NCBI RefSeq assembly: GCF_001039355.2
Contig: NW_019775589.1
Coordinates: 212,494 to 265,903, forward strand
From: Lingula anatina
Lineage: Eukaryota > Brachiopoda > Lingulata > Lingulida > Lingulidae
Length of the DNA stretch: 53,410 nucleotides
Reading direction: 5' to 3'
A program made the position numbers and the translations under genes. Numbering within the stretch: the first letter of the stretch is position 1; every line of letters starts with the position of its first letter. Shown here piece after piece: positions 33,389 to 45,439 of the stretch. Below the pieces are notes generated by a model that worked only from the letters and a program-made list of their open reading frames with translations, did no database searches and had not been told where the DNA came from.

Positions 33389-34299
33389 CTGTTCTCAAGG
33401 GATTGCACAAGGTATGCTTCTTTGAAAAATTTTCCCCAATAAATTGAACAATCTAGCTCTTTATTGTTGGAGGAGGAAGAGAAATGATTTAGCCATTCGT
33501 AAACCTGCCCTACCTGAACTTTCTGAACGAGGTGATAGGAGTTGTGAAATAGGATTTCTCCCAATTTAGAAATATTACACAACGCAAGTGGACAGTCTTA
33601 TGATAAAGTGTGTCTAAAAATAAACGTTCTGTTTGTAATATAACAATAAAGCAAGTGTATCACGCGGTACCGGTGGCTTTGTGTCATGGCGACATTGGCG
33701 TCACTTCGTATACAAGTGTTCTGACAGATGTCACTGCATGGAGTGTGATGAGAGGGCCAGAGGTGAAGTGCTCTGAAATTAAACCAAAATCAGGAGCCAA
33801 GTGTGGTTAGTAGTTAAACATTTATGAATGTCTCTCCCTAGGTAAATGGACAATATAACTTTTAAGAGTTCTATTAATAGAGAGCTGGATTTGTCTTGTT
33901 AAACATTGATGAGGATTTGGCGCAGGGGTAGATAAGGGGAGTACAATTGGAACACATCATGACGTTGCAGTGTCTGACCTAAATATCCCATTGATGTAAT
34001 AATTTTGGTGATATGGATCTGCAGGCTATATTTATACACCTCTATGGACTACTTCAGGCGACTAGAACGACTTAATTGATTGAAAAGCATTGGATTAAGG
34101 TATGAAGGTGATTTTGTAGTTTTGTTAAGTTCAAATATGATTATTGTAGAAAATGGTGTGTTTGCAGATTGAGGCTGGTATTTTAATGATATGGGTGGTA
34201 ATGTCTAGATGTAGATATGTATGAAAGCATAGACCCTCCCCCAAGGTATATGTGTGTTTAATCAAAGCTATGGAAATCAATCTGATTTTGTCACTTGAA

Positions 34300-34307
<8 letters not shown>

Positions 34308-34365
<58 letters not shown>
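34308..34365. repeat. (AT)n microsatellite
   Basis: Perfect AT run preceded by GTGTGTGT. It produces spurious IYIYIY frames on both strands. Confidence 0.95.
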
Positions 34366-34369
<4 letters not shown>

Positions 34370-35479
34370 AGATTTGTAGACATGTAAGAGCACAAATGGC
34401 AATTGTCTGCATGTTTTTTGACATATCTGCATGCTAACACATGGTGTGGAGCAATTTTTTGTTATTATTTGGAAATACATATTACTTGCCCTGTAACTAA
34501 GAAGTCTGTGTGGACAGACAGGTATATGTTGCACACAAGTTTTCCAATCTTCTCTTCCACCAGCAAAGTCACAGTGAAATGTTCTGCCAAGATAAAGATT
34601 GTGCTCCAAGCGACGGGGATTTTTTATCTCTGCCACTATTTCTCGTCAGTATTTTTGGCCTTTAAAAAATTAGCTTTGTTAAAGCTAAGGACTTCTTTTT
34701 AGTGAAAATGCCAGTAACCTGAGACAAGATGAAGTCTGTGTAATAGTTAAAGTCCCCCACTTACTGCGCACTAGGATTTCATGGCAATTATTTTTTCACT
34801 GCAGCTTTGTCAGCAGTGGAGCACATAAAGTTCTTCCTTTTTTCAAAGGAGAAAACCAGTATTATACACTATCCCAACCAGACAAACTTGTTGGTGTCAA
34901 GTGGCTGTGTCAATGGTTCTGTGCATATTTATGGAGCTCATGATCACTTTTTTCTGTCATAGGTGCAATTAGGAGTCTTTAACAGGTTATATAGGACCAT
35001 TATAGGTCATAGATACTGAAGGTGAAATAGCTCAGGAGGTAAAGGTAGGAATACTTTTTTGTTCAGCGTATATATAGCATATATTATAGTTGGAACATTA
35101 TACAAGTGCTTTACCAAGGATCTACCCCAATATGACCCAACCAGACAAGTCTCTGGATGAGGTAATGCAGTCAATACAATGAGAATGATAATTAATTGTG
35201 CGAATGTGAATATTTACTTGTTTTGTGGAGAGAAAAATGCACCCTTTATGACAATGATGTTCTACTTTGGAACCCTGTCTCTACTGGCTGTTTATATGCC
35301 TTCAGGTTAATTTAATCATGTTGAGTGACTGGGCCATTGCTGTAGGAATTGTTGTATGTCAGGAACAATTATATGGTTCATAAAACTTATAAACATAGGC
35401 ATTGGCTTTCAAAGGCACACACGCATGCATGTATGCATGCGCACACACCATGCCCAGAGTCAGGTGGGGTTCAAGGGAT

Positions 35480-35617
35480 TCGAAAGAACCGCCCCTTTTG
35501 CTGGGAAAAGTTCCACTCTGGGTAAAATTTGATCTAGGTACATGAAGTTTTTATGGAAAAGGGTCCACTTTTCCAGAAAAAGAACCCCCCTTTTGAAATT
35601 GCTGGCTACAGGCCTGC
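35480..35617 (-). repeat. Repeat ending in a hAT-like terminus
   Basis: Two related GAACC(G/C)CCCCTTTT words, then CTGGCTACAGGCCTG. Its reverse complement, CAGGCCTGTAGCCAG, resembles the start of abundant short hAT-type elements. The partner end is not seen. The large duplication begins within this terminus (35606). Confidence 0.35.
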
Positions 35618-36281
35618 ACACAAACTCATGTTATAGCAAAAAGGAAGGTAACTTACAATATTTGTTTTGGAGATGAAAATACTGATTGCCAAAACAGGTA
35701 CTTCCTATTGCATGTGAAACCAGTATCTATTTTAAGAGCCAGTGCCTGACTTGCTTATTGAAAACTCCCACAATTGATAACATCACAAAAGCCTTTTTAA
35801 AAACTTTTCAGTTACATGTGATCAGTTTAGGAGGAGTAGGAAGCATTTCCCTGATGAGTAACTTCTACTTGACTTCATTAGTTAAAACAATAACTTGTCT
35901 TATGTACAGTAGAGTGGAGAGAAGAGCAACAACAGTGTTGAAATATTGCTCATTTATGACATATATAAGTACCCTTTTGCTTGGCTTTTTACTCTATGTC
36001 ATTTAACCCAGATGGGAATTCCATTTTAGAATCTTCATTATCACTTGAGTCTTCATTCCATATGGCAGTATACGTCAGTGCAACTTCAATTAAAAAAAAA
36101 AAAAAATTTTTTTTTTTTCGTGACTCAACAAATAATAAATATTTTTGTACAGAGTTCAGCAAGGTGCTTGTTTTCAGTTATTGTTCTGAATTATACTTTG
36201 GGGAACATTGTGTCTTGTCATATCCTGTTTCACTACAAACATGTATGGATATATTTTAAATTGCCTGTCAACATTTCACAG

Positions 36282-36311
36282 CTGGTGCTATAGTTGATGA
36301 AGTGAACTTAG
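36282..36311 (+). CDS. Candidate 30-nt microexon
   Basis: Acceptor GTCAACATTTCACAG ends at 36281; the donor ACTTAG|GTAGGT is at 36311/36312. Only one frame is open: two bases complete a split codon, then GAIVDEVNL and one trailing base. The phase fits both the start-codon exon (24433-24451) upstream and the 26-nt segment at 36682 downstream, whose first two bases complete an aspartate codon. The identical 30 bases are at 41278-41307 in the second copy. Product unknown. Confidence 0.35.
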
Positions 36312-36681
36312 GTAGGTTTACAAATAGATAGCAAGAGGAGTGGGAGTGCATATTGAAGGTCGTAATGTTTTGACTTGTACGACACATGGTGCAAAATAAT
36401 GACTCCTTTATATTGTTTTTTATTGAGAGAGAGAGAGGGGAGGGGGGGGGGAGGCAGGCTAAGATTACCGAAGACAACTATATTGTGTCAGTGGATTTTC
36501 CAAGGTCATGGATTTACTATATATAAAGTGTATGTTTATGTTGTGTCACGGGGCAGTCTAGGCTTACTTTGGTAAAGCTTTTGAATTGGCTGACAAGTTT
36601 CACTGCAGTCTTGTGATGGTGAAACTTTTTATGAGTCATGATTTATGTTGCAACCTAAGTCTTCCTTTTTCTTCGTTTCAG

Positions 36682-36707
36682 ATTTAAGAGATCCAAAGGC
36701 TACAGTG
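36682..36707 (+). CDS. Candidate 26-nt microexon
   Basis: Excellent acceptor (CCTTTTTCTTCGTTTCAG, ending 36681) and donor CAGTG|GTAAAT. After two bases completing the split codon it reads LRDPKATV and ends in phase 0. It is 370 bases downstream of the 30-nt candidate and in phase with it. The same bases are at 41680-41705 in the second copy. Confidence 0.35.
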
Positions 36708-37299
36708 GTAAATAATAATAGAACCCAAGCGGCAGAGTTGTGGTAGGAGTGAGAAAACAGTGATTAGTTCAAGTTGATAAATTAAGGTAGGTTGCAACTG
36801 AATGTAGGATGGACCAATGCCCTTGTGATTATTAACTAAAACAAAGTAATTATAAGCACCAATGTTAGCTTTACTGTGACTGTAAAAACTGAAATTGAGG
36901 AACTGTTGATGCCTGTTGTGTTGTACTGGCTTAAAAATGTGTGACCTTTTACTCTCTTCCTTAAAGGCCTGCAAACACTGTGTTAACCTGGAGGTGCTGT
37001 GTACTATTAGAAGTTCATTATGACGATGTATCATAAGTACTCCAAATCGGTTCTAATGGGATTACATAAATATTTTATGTGTGTAATGTACCGTGGTGCG
37101 TACGTTATCACATTGACAAGACTGGGGGGTTTTGTGATATCAGATTTGCACTGGTACACATGTGTATTATGTATGACAGTAGTCATATGCATATGTTTAA
37201 GTGTATCAGTCCATTTTTGATATACATGTATGTTATAGATCCATGTGAATCAGTAATGCACTGGTTGACATCGTTATATATTTAAATCCATTTGCACGC

Positions 37300-37305
37300 G
37301 TGTGT

Positions 37306-37343
<38 letters not shown>
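37300..37343. repeat. (TG)n microsatellite, length-variable between copies
   Basis: The corresponding run in the second copy (42298-42339) is shorter. Confidence 0.95.
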
Positions 37344-37344
<1 letters not shown>

Positions 37345-39756
37345 AGTATTGCATTGGTAGACATGTTTTATATATTGAGTTTTATATGCTTAAGTTCATG
37401 TCATGTTTTCCACAAATGCAGGTCATGCCCTAATATATAAACCTTTTATCATATACAAAGCAAAATTCCACATGTTCACTAGAACTCTGTGATTATTATC
37501 ATGTCTCGATTCAACATAGTTATGGATAATGTAACTCCCAAGGGTGATTGAAATATTTGGTAGATTACAGGTGAGTCAAAACTGTTATACTGTTTTTTTT
37601 TCTCGAGTTATTCTAGCTATTGAAGTTATGCGTGTACATTTGTATAAACTTTGTATAATCCTTTATATGTTCCACAAAGTAATATCCATTTCTCATACTG
37701 ATAACCACATAACCCTGTTTGTGTATATTAAGACATTTTATTTTTAGTTTCAGGTCACACCCTGCTCTAAGGTCATATTATTGTTCCAGATCACCTTTTA
37801 CATATTTTCAGACTATTCTGTGTCCCTTTGCATTCTCTGACTGGCGTATATTGTATGTTTGATATTGTGAGATATCCGCATCACCTTTCACCTCTTTTGT
37901 TATTGATATCAACATTTACCTGGCTGACTTGTGTTTTGTGTCGAAGTCACTGCAGGCAAATATCCACAGAATCTAGGTTATTAAACTGAGCCGATTTTGA
38001 AAGTCCACAGGTGTAGTTGTTTGTAATCTACGGCTATCACACACTTGTTGAGAGTTTAATCGCATGAAACAACAGTAGTATTGCATTATATATAGATGTG
38101 TTTTAACAGATGGCAATATATCAAGGTATGCTTACAGTCTACTTTTTTGCTTTGAATGAGGAATCGGGTCTCCACCCAAAGCAAACCTGTTGCGTTAAGA
38201 TGTAGTTGGTGTTTGAGGTTTCACTTACAGGTAGAAAGCAATGTTTCTCCACCTGGAAGGCATCAGGCTAGCTGTCTAGCTGGGTGATTCATGTTAGAGT
38301 GGGAGTTGGGGAGGATTGCACTGTCAGGTCTATTGGAAATGATGCATGGACTAATAAGTAGGGAGTTTTGAATGCAGTTTAATATGTCGCAAAGAGATGT
38401 TTTTTTGCAACTCCCACCCCCAAACAGATTGTAGAATTGCAAACACATGCATCATATTCTGTTGAATATTATTATTATACATTCATATACAGTATATGCA
38501 AACCACATGTATGAAAGCAGTGAATTACGTCAATAAATACAGATGCACAGATATAAATGCACGAAGCAACTGTATACATTTACACGTAATATGCTTACAT
38601 ATATAACCACACTCATGTAACCATGCTAGTTGCAATTTGAGGCATTTTTTTTTCTCCTATATGGCATCCAGGTTTCTTCATTGTGATAGTTGGGAATTGT
38701 CAGAGCAATTGTGATGATAAAGTTTCTAGAAAGCTGAAAATGAATATATACAGTATATAATGCATTCAGCTATTCCATCACAAGTGTTGTTTTTTTCCTT
38801 GGGTATTTATAACATAATTGACAGTGGATCTCTACAAAGGGAGAAGTCATAAGAGGTTGAAGGCGATGAATTAGATTGGTTATTATACTGTAGATGATGG
38901 ATGATGCCTGTAACCTATTATCTTTTAGCGTAATTGATTTTCTCGAACTTGTTTTTTTGACATGTCTACTTTGTTAAGAAAGCGTTTCCAAGGAATGCAA
39001 CCTGAAGTCCTGCTTAGAATTTGATCCTTCTTTTTAATTCTTGTCCAGTGATTGGCAGGGTGGCGCACACTGGCAAATGAAAAATGTCCTTCTTCGTTTT
39101 CAATTTAAGAAGCTCTTATATCCATAAAATTCCAAGAACTGCGGTGATTTATGTAGTTTTACTACTTTGAAGGATATTTCTGTGAACTTCAGATTTGGGG
39201 TTCTTAAGTACAGTAGTTGTCTACTTATGGCTAGTTAGAATATCTGTTCTGTGTAAGTGTCTGAAGAATAGTTTTCAAGATTTTGATATTAAATCATAGT
39301 ATATTTATTCAATTTCCCCATGTTTTGGAAAACTGTATAATCAGTAAAATGCAATAGCTGTTAACAAAGATGATCATTTGCCTTGTATTTAGTCTCTTTT
39401 TTTGGATAATAATACAGAAAATACAGATGGGTTTGAATTTTTATAGAGATGCTGTGATGGAACACAAGCAATTCTTGGCCCTTTGGTTTATAATAGACAT
39501 CTGTCTTTGAAAAGTTCAAATTTAAGATATTAAACGCTACTCACCATCAGGTGTTTAGTCATAAATATTTACTGACTGTATTATACTGATTGTGTACATA
39601 GGAAAGGTATTGTATTAGTGCCCACTTGGCCAGACCAGCAAGGTCAGGTTATTTATAGCTCCTGTCACCTGAGATGTGAAATTGAACTGCCCACTCGAAA
39701 GTATTCTGGCATTTCAAATACTCCTTGGTCTGCAGGTACATGTAGATGTCATTAGT

Positions 39757-39902
39757 TTTATTGTAGTCTTGATTTTTGAAATTTATTTCAGCTATTCTGT
39801 TTTGCATAGCTTTCATTATTCTTCCTATTGCTACTGTCAGTGTGGTTCCAAGACTTAATAGAATGCAAAATGTGTGTCAGCTTTTACTTTGCTGCACCTC
39901 TG
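39757..39902. repeat. Insertion present only in the first copy
   Basis: About 145 bp between CATTAGTTTTATTG and TTTTCATAGATGAAGG are absent from the second copy (near 44751-44757). No terminal inverted repeats or poly-A tail are clear, so it may be a deletion in the other allele. Confidence 0.75.
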
Positions 39903-40590
39903 TTTTCATAGATGAAGGTTGAGGAATGGATTTTTCATTGTGCATTGAGACTTCATGTCAAACAACTTGTGTATATTTTGTATTGAAAATATGCAGGGAA
40001 TGAAGGTTTTGATAGTCATCTGAATTCGATATTCTGTAGCGTATATTGTAATTAGATAGTGAGATGTACTTTTGAAATGAAAAAAGAAGAATTTTGTTTG
40101 AGAAAAGAGGGAGGGGGGAGTGAGAGAAAATTTAGTGCAGACCATTCAGCCTTTGTGTTCTCACTCACCTTTCACCATCAGTTTGTATTTAGGGCAGTTC
40201 TAAGATGAGAACAAACTTTAAAGGACAAATACATTGAACTTTGTTTTTAAGGATAAAGAGAACCAGAAGAATGTGCCTGAGAGTGATTATTCTCTAAAGG
40301 TCAGGTTTGTTCCACAATCCAGCATTTGTAAACATTAAACGAAGATGAAAGGAAGTTATTAAAATTTTAAGCTGTTAGATACCTTACTACTGGGGTTTAT
40401 CGATAACGTACACTTCTCGTTTATTCTGGGGTTTTATCAGTTGGCTTACTTTTGATTTTTTTCTGGAAGGGGAAGGAGGGGTCACTTTGGCCTATCTTGA
40501 TATAAGTCATAATCTGCTGCCATCTTCAGGGATTTCAGTTAAACTGAAGTGTCATAGCATTTTAACATTTGCCCTTTTGTTATTATACTG

Positions 40591-40591
40591 N
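40591..40591. other. Single-N contig join
   Basis: Exactly at the boundary between the two copies of the 4.9-kb duplication. Confidence 0.9.
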
Positions 40592-41277
40592 CTACAGGCC
40601 TGCACACAAACCCATGTCATAGCAGAAAGGAAGGTAACTTACAATATTTGTTTTGGAGATGAAAATACTGATTGCCAAAGCAGGTACTTCCTATTGCATG
40701 TGAAACCAGTATCTATTTTAAGAGCCAGTGCCTGACTTGCTTATTGAAACTCCCACAATTTATAACATCACAAAAGCCTTTCTAAAACCTTTTTCAGTTA
40801 CATGTGATCAGTTTAGGAGGAGTAGGAAGCATTTCCCTGATGAGTAACTTATACTTGACTTCATTAGTTAAAACAATAACTTGTCTAATGTACAGTAGAA
40901 TGGAGAGAAGAGCAACAACAGTGTTGAAATATTGCTCATTTATGACATATATAAGTACCCTTTTGCTTGGCTTTTTACTCTATGTCATTTAACCCAGATG
41001 GGAATTCCATTTTAGAATCTTCATTATCACTTGAGTCTTCATTCCATATGGCAGTATACGTCAGTGCAACTTCAGTAAAAAAATTCCCTCTTTTTTTTTT
41101 TTCTTTTCTTTTTTCGTGACTCAACAAATAATAAATATTTTTGTACAGAGTTCAGCAAGGTGCTTGTTTTCAGTTATTGTTCTGAATTATACTTTGGGGA
41201 ACATTGTGTCTTGTTATATCCTGTTTCACTACAAACATATATGGATATATTTTAAATTGCCTGTCAACATTTCACAG

Positions 41278-41307
41278 CTGGTGCTATAGTTGATGAAGTG
41301 AACTTAG
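41278..41307 (+). CDS. Second-copy version of the 30-nt microexon
   Basis: Identical to 36282-36311 with the same splice sites. If the duplication is an assembly artefact this is the other allele, not a second exon. Tandem inclusion of both would shift nothing (30 nt is a multiple of three). Confidence 0.3.
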
Positions 41308-41420
41308 GTAGGTTTACAAATAGATGGCAAGAGGAGTGGGAGTGCATATTGAAGGTCGTAATGTTTTGACTTGTACGACACATGGTGCAAAATAATGACT
41401 CCTTTATATTGTTTTTTATT

Positions 41421-41451
<31 letters not shown>

Positions 41452-41679
41452 GCAGGCTAAGATTACCAAAGACAACTATATTGTGTCAGTGGATTTTCCA
41501 AGGTCATGGATTTACTATATATAAAGTGTATGTTTATGTTGTGTCACGGGGCAGTCTAGGCTTACTTTGGTAAAGCTTTTGAATAGGCTAACAAGTTTCA
41601 CTGCAGTCTTGTGATGGTGAAACTTTTTATGAGTCATGATTTATGTTGCAACCTAAGTCTTCCTTTTTCTTCGTTTCAG

Positions 41680-41705
41680 ATTTAAGAGATCCAAAGGCTA
41701 CAGTG
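41680..41705 (+). CDS. Second-copy version of the 26-nt microexon
   Basis: Identical to 36682-36707 with the same acceptor and donor. Inclusion of both 26-nt copies in one transcript would break the frame, which is an additional argument that the duplication is allelic. Confidence 0.3.
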
Positions 41706-42297
41706 GTAAATAATAATAGAACCCAAGCGGCAGAGTTGTGGTAGGAGTGAGAAAACAGTGATTAGTTCAAGTTGATAAATTAAGGTAGGTTGCAACTGAA
41801 TGTAGGATGGACCAATGCCCTTGTGATTATTAACTAAAACAAAGTAATTATAAGCACCAATGCTAGCTTTACTGTGACTGTAAAAACTGAAATTGAGGAA
41901 CTGTTGATGCCTGTTGTGTTGTACTGGCTTTAAAATGTGTGACCTTTTACTCTCTTCCTGAAAGGCCTGCAAACACTGTGTTAACCTGGAGGTGCTGTGT
42001 ACTATTAGAAGTTCATTATGACGATGTATCATAAGTACTCCAAATCGGTTCTAATGGGATTACATAAATATTTTATGTGTGTAATGTACCGTGGTGCGTA
42101 CTTTATCACTTTGACAAGACTGGGGGGTTTTGTGATATCAGATTTGCACTGGTACACATGTGTATTATGTATGACAGTAGTCATATGCATATGTGTAAGT
42201 GTATCAGTCCATTTTTGATATACATGTATGTTATAGATCCATGTGAATCAGTAATGCACTGGTTGACATCGTTATATATTTAAATCCATTTGCACGC

Positions 42298-42303
42298 GTG
42301 TGT

Positions 42304-42339
<36 letters not shown>
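42298..42339. repeat. (TG)n microsatellite
   Basis: Counterpart of 37300-37343. Confidence 0.95.
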
Positions 42340-42340
<1 letters not shown>

Positions 42341-45300
42341 AGTATTGCATTGGTAGACATGTTTTATATATTGAGTTTTATATGCTTAAGTTCATGTCAT
42401 GTTTTCCACAAATGCAGGTCATGCCCTAATATATAAACCTTTTATCATATACAAAGCAAAATTCCACATGTTCACTAGAACTCTGTGATTATTATCATGT
42501 CTCAATTCAACATAGTTATGGATAATGTAACTCCCAAGGGTGATTGAAATATTTGGTAGATTACAGGTGAGTCAAAACTGTTATACTGTTTTTTTTTCTC
42601 GAGTTATTCTAGCTATTGAAGTTATGCGTGTACATTTGTATAAACTTTGTATAATCCTTTATATGTTCCACAAAGTAATATCCATTTCTCATACTGATAA
42701 CCACATAACCCTGTTTGTGTATATTAAGACATTTTATTTTTAGTTTCAGGTCACACCCTGCTCTAAGGTCACATTATTGTTCCAGATCACCTTTTACATA
42801 TTTTCAGACTATTCTGTGTCCCTTTGCATTCTCTGACTGGCGTATATTTTATGTTTGATATTGTGAGATATCCGCATCACCTTTCACCTCTTTTGTTATT
42901 GATATCAACATTTACCTGGGTGACTTGTGTTTTGTGTCTAAGTCACTGCAGGCAAATATCCACAGAATCTAGGTTATTAAACTGGGCCGATTTTGAAAGT
43001 CCACAGGTGTAGTTTGTATTCTACGGCTATCACACACTTGTTGAGAGTTTAATCGCATGAAACAACAGTAGTATTGCATTATATATAGATGGGTTTTAAC
43101 AGATGGCAATATATCAAGGTATGCTTACAGTCTACTTTTTCGCTTTGAATGAGGAATTGGGTCTCCACCCAAAGCAAACCTGTTGCGTTAAGATGTAGTT
43201 GGTGTTTGAGGTTTCACTTACAGGTAGAAAGCAATGTTTCTCCACCTGGAAGGCATCAGGCTGGCTGTCTAGCTGGGTGATTCATGTTAGAGTGGGAGTT
43301 GGGGAGGATTGCACTGTCAAGTCTGTTGAAAATGACGCATGGACTAATAAGTAGGGAGTTTTGAATGCAGTTTAATATGTCGCAAAGAGATGTTTTTTTT
43401 GCAACTACCACCCCCAAACAGATCGTAGAATTGCAAACACATGCATCATATTCTGTTGAATATTATTATTATACATTCGTACACAGTATATGCAAACCAC
43501 ATGTATGAAAGCAGTGAATTACGTCAATAAATACAGATGCACAGATATAAATGCACGAAGCAACTGTATACATTTACACGTAATATGCTTACATATATAA
43601 CCACACTCATGTAACCATACTAGTTGCAATTTGAGGCATTTTTTTCTCCTATATGGCATCCAGGTTTCTTCATTGTGTTAGTTGGGAATTGTCAGAGCAA
43701 TTGTGATGATAAAGTTTCTAGAAAGCTGAAAATGAATATATACAGTATGGCATAATGCATTCAGCTATTCCATCACAAGCGTTGTTTTTTCCTTGGGTAT
43801 TTATAACATAATTGACAGTGGATCTCTACAAAGGGAGAAGTCATAAGAGGTTGAAGGCGATGAATTAGATTGGTTATTATACTGTAGATGATGGATGATG
43901 CCTGTAACCTATTATCTTTTAGCGTAATTGATTTTCTCGAACTTGTTTTTTTTGACATGTCTACTTTGTTAAGAAAGCATTTCCAAGGAATGCAACCTGA
44001 AGTCCTGCTTAGAATTTGATCCTTCTTTTTAATTCTTGTCCAGTGATTGGCAGGGTGGCACACACTGGCAAATGAAAAATGTCCTTCTTCGTTTTCAATT
44101 TAAGAAGCTCTTATATCCATAAAATTCCAAGAACTGCGGTGATTTATGTAGTTTTACTACTTTGAAGGATATTTCTTTGAACTTCAGTTTTGGGGTTCTT
44201 AAGTACAGTAGTTGTCTACTAATGGCTAGTTAGATTAGAATATCTGTTCTGTGTAAGTGTCTGAAGAATAGTTTTCTAGAATTTGTTATTAAATCAAAGT
44301 TTCCCTATGTTTTGGAAAACTGTATGATCAGTAAAATGCAATAGCTGGTAAAGAAGGCACCTTTAGCAAAGATGGTCATTTGCCTTGTATTTAGTCTCTG
44401 TTTTTGGATTCTAAAATACAGAAGACAGTTTGATGGGTTTGAAATTTTATAGAGATGTTGTGATGGAACACAAGCAATCCTTGGCTCTTTGGTTTATAAT
44501 AGGCATCTGTCTTTGAAAAGTTAGAATTTAAGATATCAAACGCCACTCACTGTCAGGTGTTTAGTCATAAATATTTACTGACTGTGTACATAGGAAAGGT
44601 ATTGTATTAGTGCCCACTTGGCCAGACCAGCAAGGTCAGGTTATTTATAGCTCCTGTCACCTGAGATGTGAAATTGAACTGCCCACTTGAAGGTATTCTG
44701 GCATTCCGAATACTCCCTGGTCTGCAGGTACATGTAGTTGTCATTAGTTTATTGTTTTCATAGATGAAGGTTGAGGAATGGATTTTTCATTGTGCATTGA
44801 GACTTCATGTCAAACAACTTGTGTATATTTTGTATTGAAAATATGCAGGGAATGAAGGTTTTGATAGTCATCTGAATTCGATATTCTGCAGTGTATATTG
44901 TAATTAGATGGTGAGATGTACTTTTGACATGAAAAAAGAATAATTTTGTTTGAGAAAAGAGGGAGGGCGGAGTGAGAGAGAAAATTTAGTACAGACCATT
45001 CAGCCTTTGTGTTCTCACTCACCTTTCACCATCAGTTTGTATTTAGGCCAGTTCTAAGATGAGAACAAACTTTAAAGGACAAATACACTGAACTTTGTTT
45101 TTAAGGATAAAGAGAACCAGAAGAATGTGCCTGAGAGTGATTATTCTCTAAAGGTCAGGTTTGTTCCACAATCCAGCATTTGTAAACATTAAACGAAGAT
45201 GAAAGGAAGTTATTAAAATTTAAAGCTGTTAGATACCTTACTACTGGGGTTTATCGATAACACACACTTCTCGTTTATTCTGGGGTTTTATCAGTTTACT

Positions 45301-45439
45301 TATGATTTTTTCTGGAAGGGGAGGGAGGGGTCACTTTGGCCTATCTTGATATAAGTCATAATCTGCTGCCATCTTCAGGGATTTCAGTTAAACTGAAGTG
45401 TCATAGCATTTCAACATTTGCACTTTTGTTATTATATTG

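Larger units (their letters stand above)
31253..35605. other. Intronic stretch, no supported gene
   Basis: AT-rich DNA with A tracts near 31480-31506, an AT microsatellite at 34308-34365 and a slightly GC-richer patch at 33640-33780 without usable splice sites. An X-box-like motif is at 33375-33388. Near its end, 35480-35617 contains repeat-like sequence. Confidence 0.4.
35606..40590. repeat. First copy of ~4.9-kb duplication (probable allele)
   Basis: Aligns along its whole length with 40592-45439. Differences are scattered single substitutions, microsatellite length changes (TG run at 37300-37343, GA/G run near 36424-36453, A/T run near 36090-36118), and an insertion of about 145 bp at about 39757-39902 absent from the second copy. 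This pattern is typical of two haplotypes. Confidence 0.9.
40592..45439. repeat. Second copy of ~4.9-kb duplication (probable allele)
   Basis: Direct repeat of 35606-40590, continuing into unique DNA after 45439. It contains second versions of the two microexon candidates (41278-41307 and 41680-41705) with unchanged sequence. Confidence 0.9.

Noticed and set aside
34131-34636. Frames containing IYIYIYIY on both strands
   Set aside because: Translation of the (AT)n microsatellite.
36684-42032. 116-codon minus-strand frames present in both duplicate copies (36684-37034 and 41682-42032)
   Set aside because: Present twice only because the DNA is duplicated. All three differences between the copies change the amino acid (K/Q, F/L, N/S), which is not the pattern of a constrained protein.
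35606-45439. Reading the 4.9-kb repeat as a true tandem gene duplication
   Set aside because: The lone N at the boundary and allele-type differences favour an assembly artefact.
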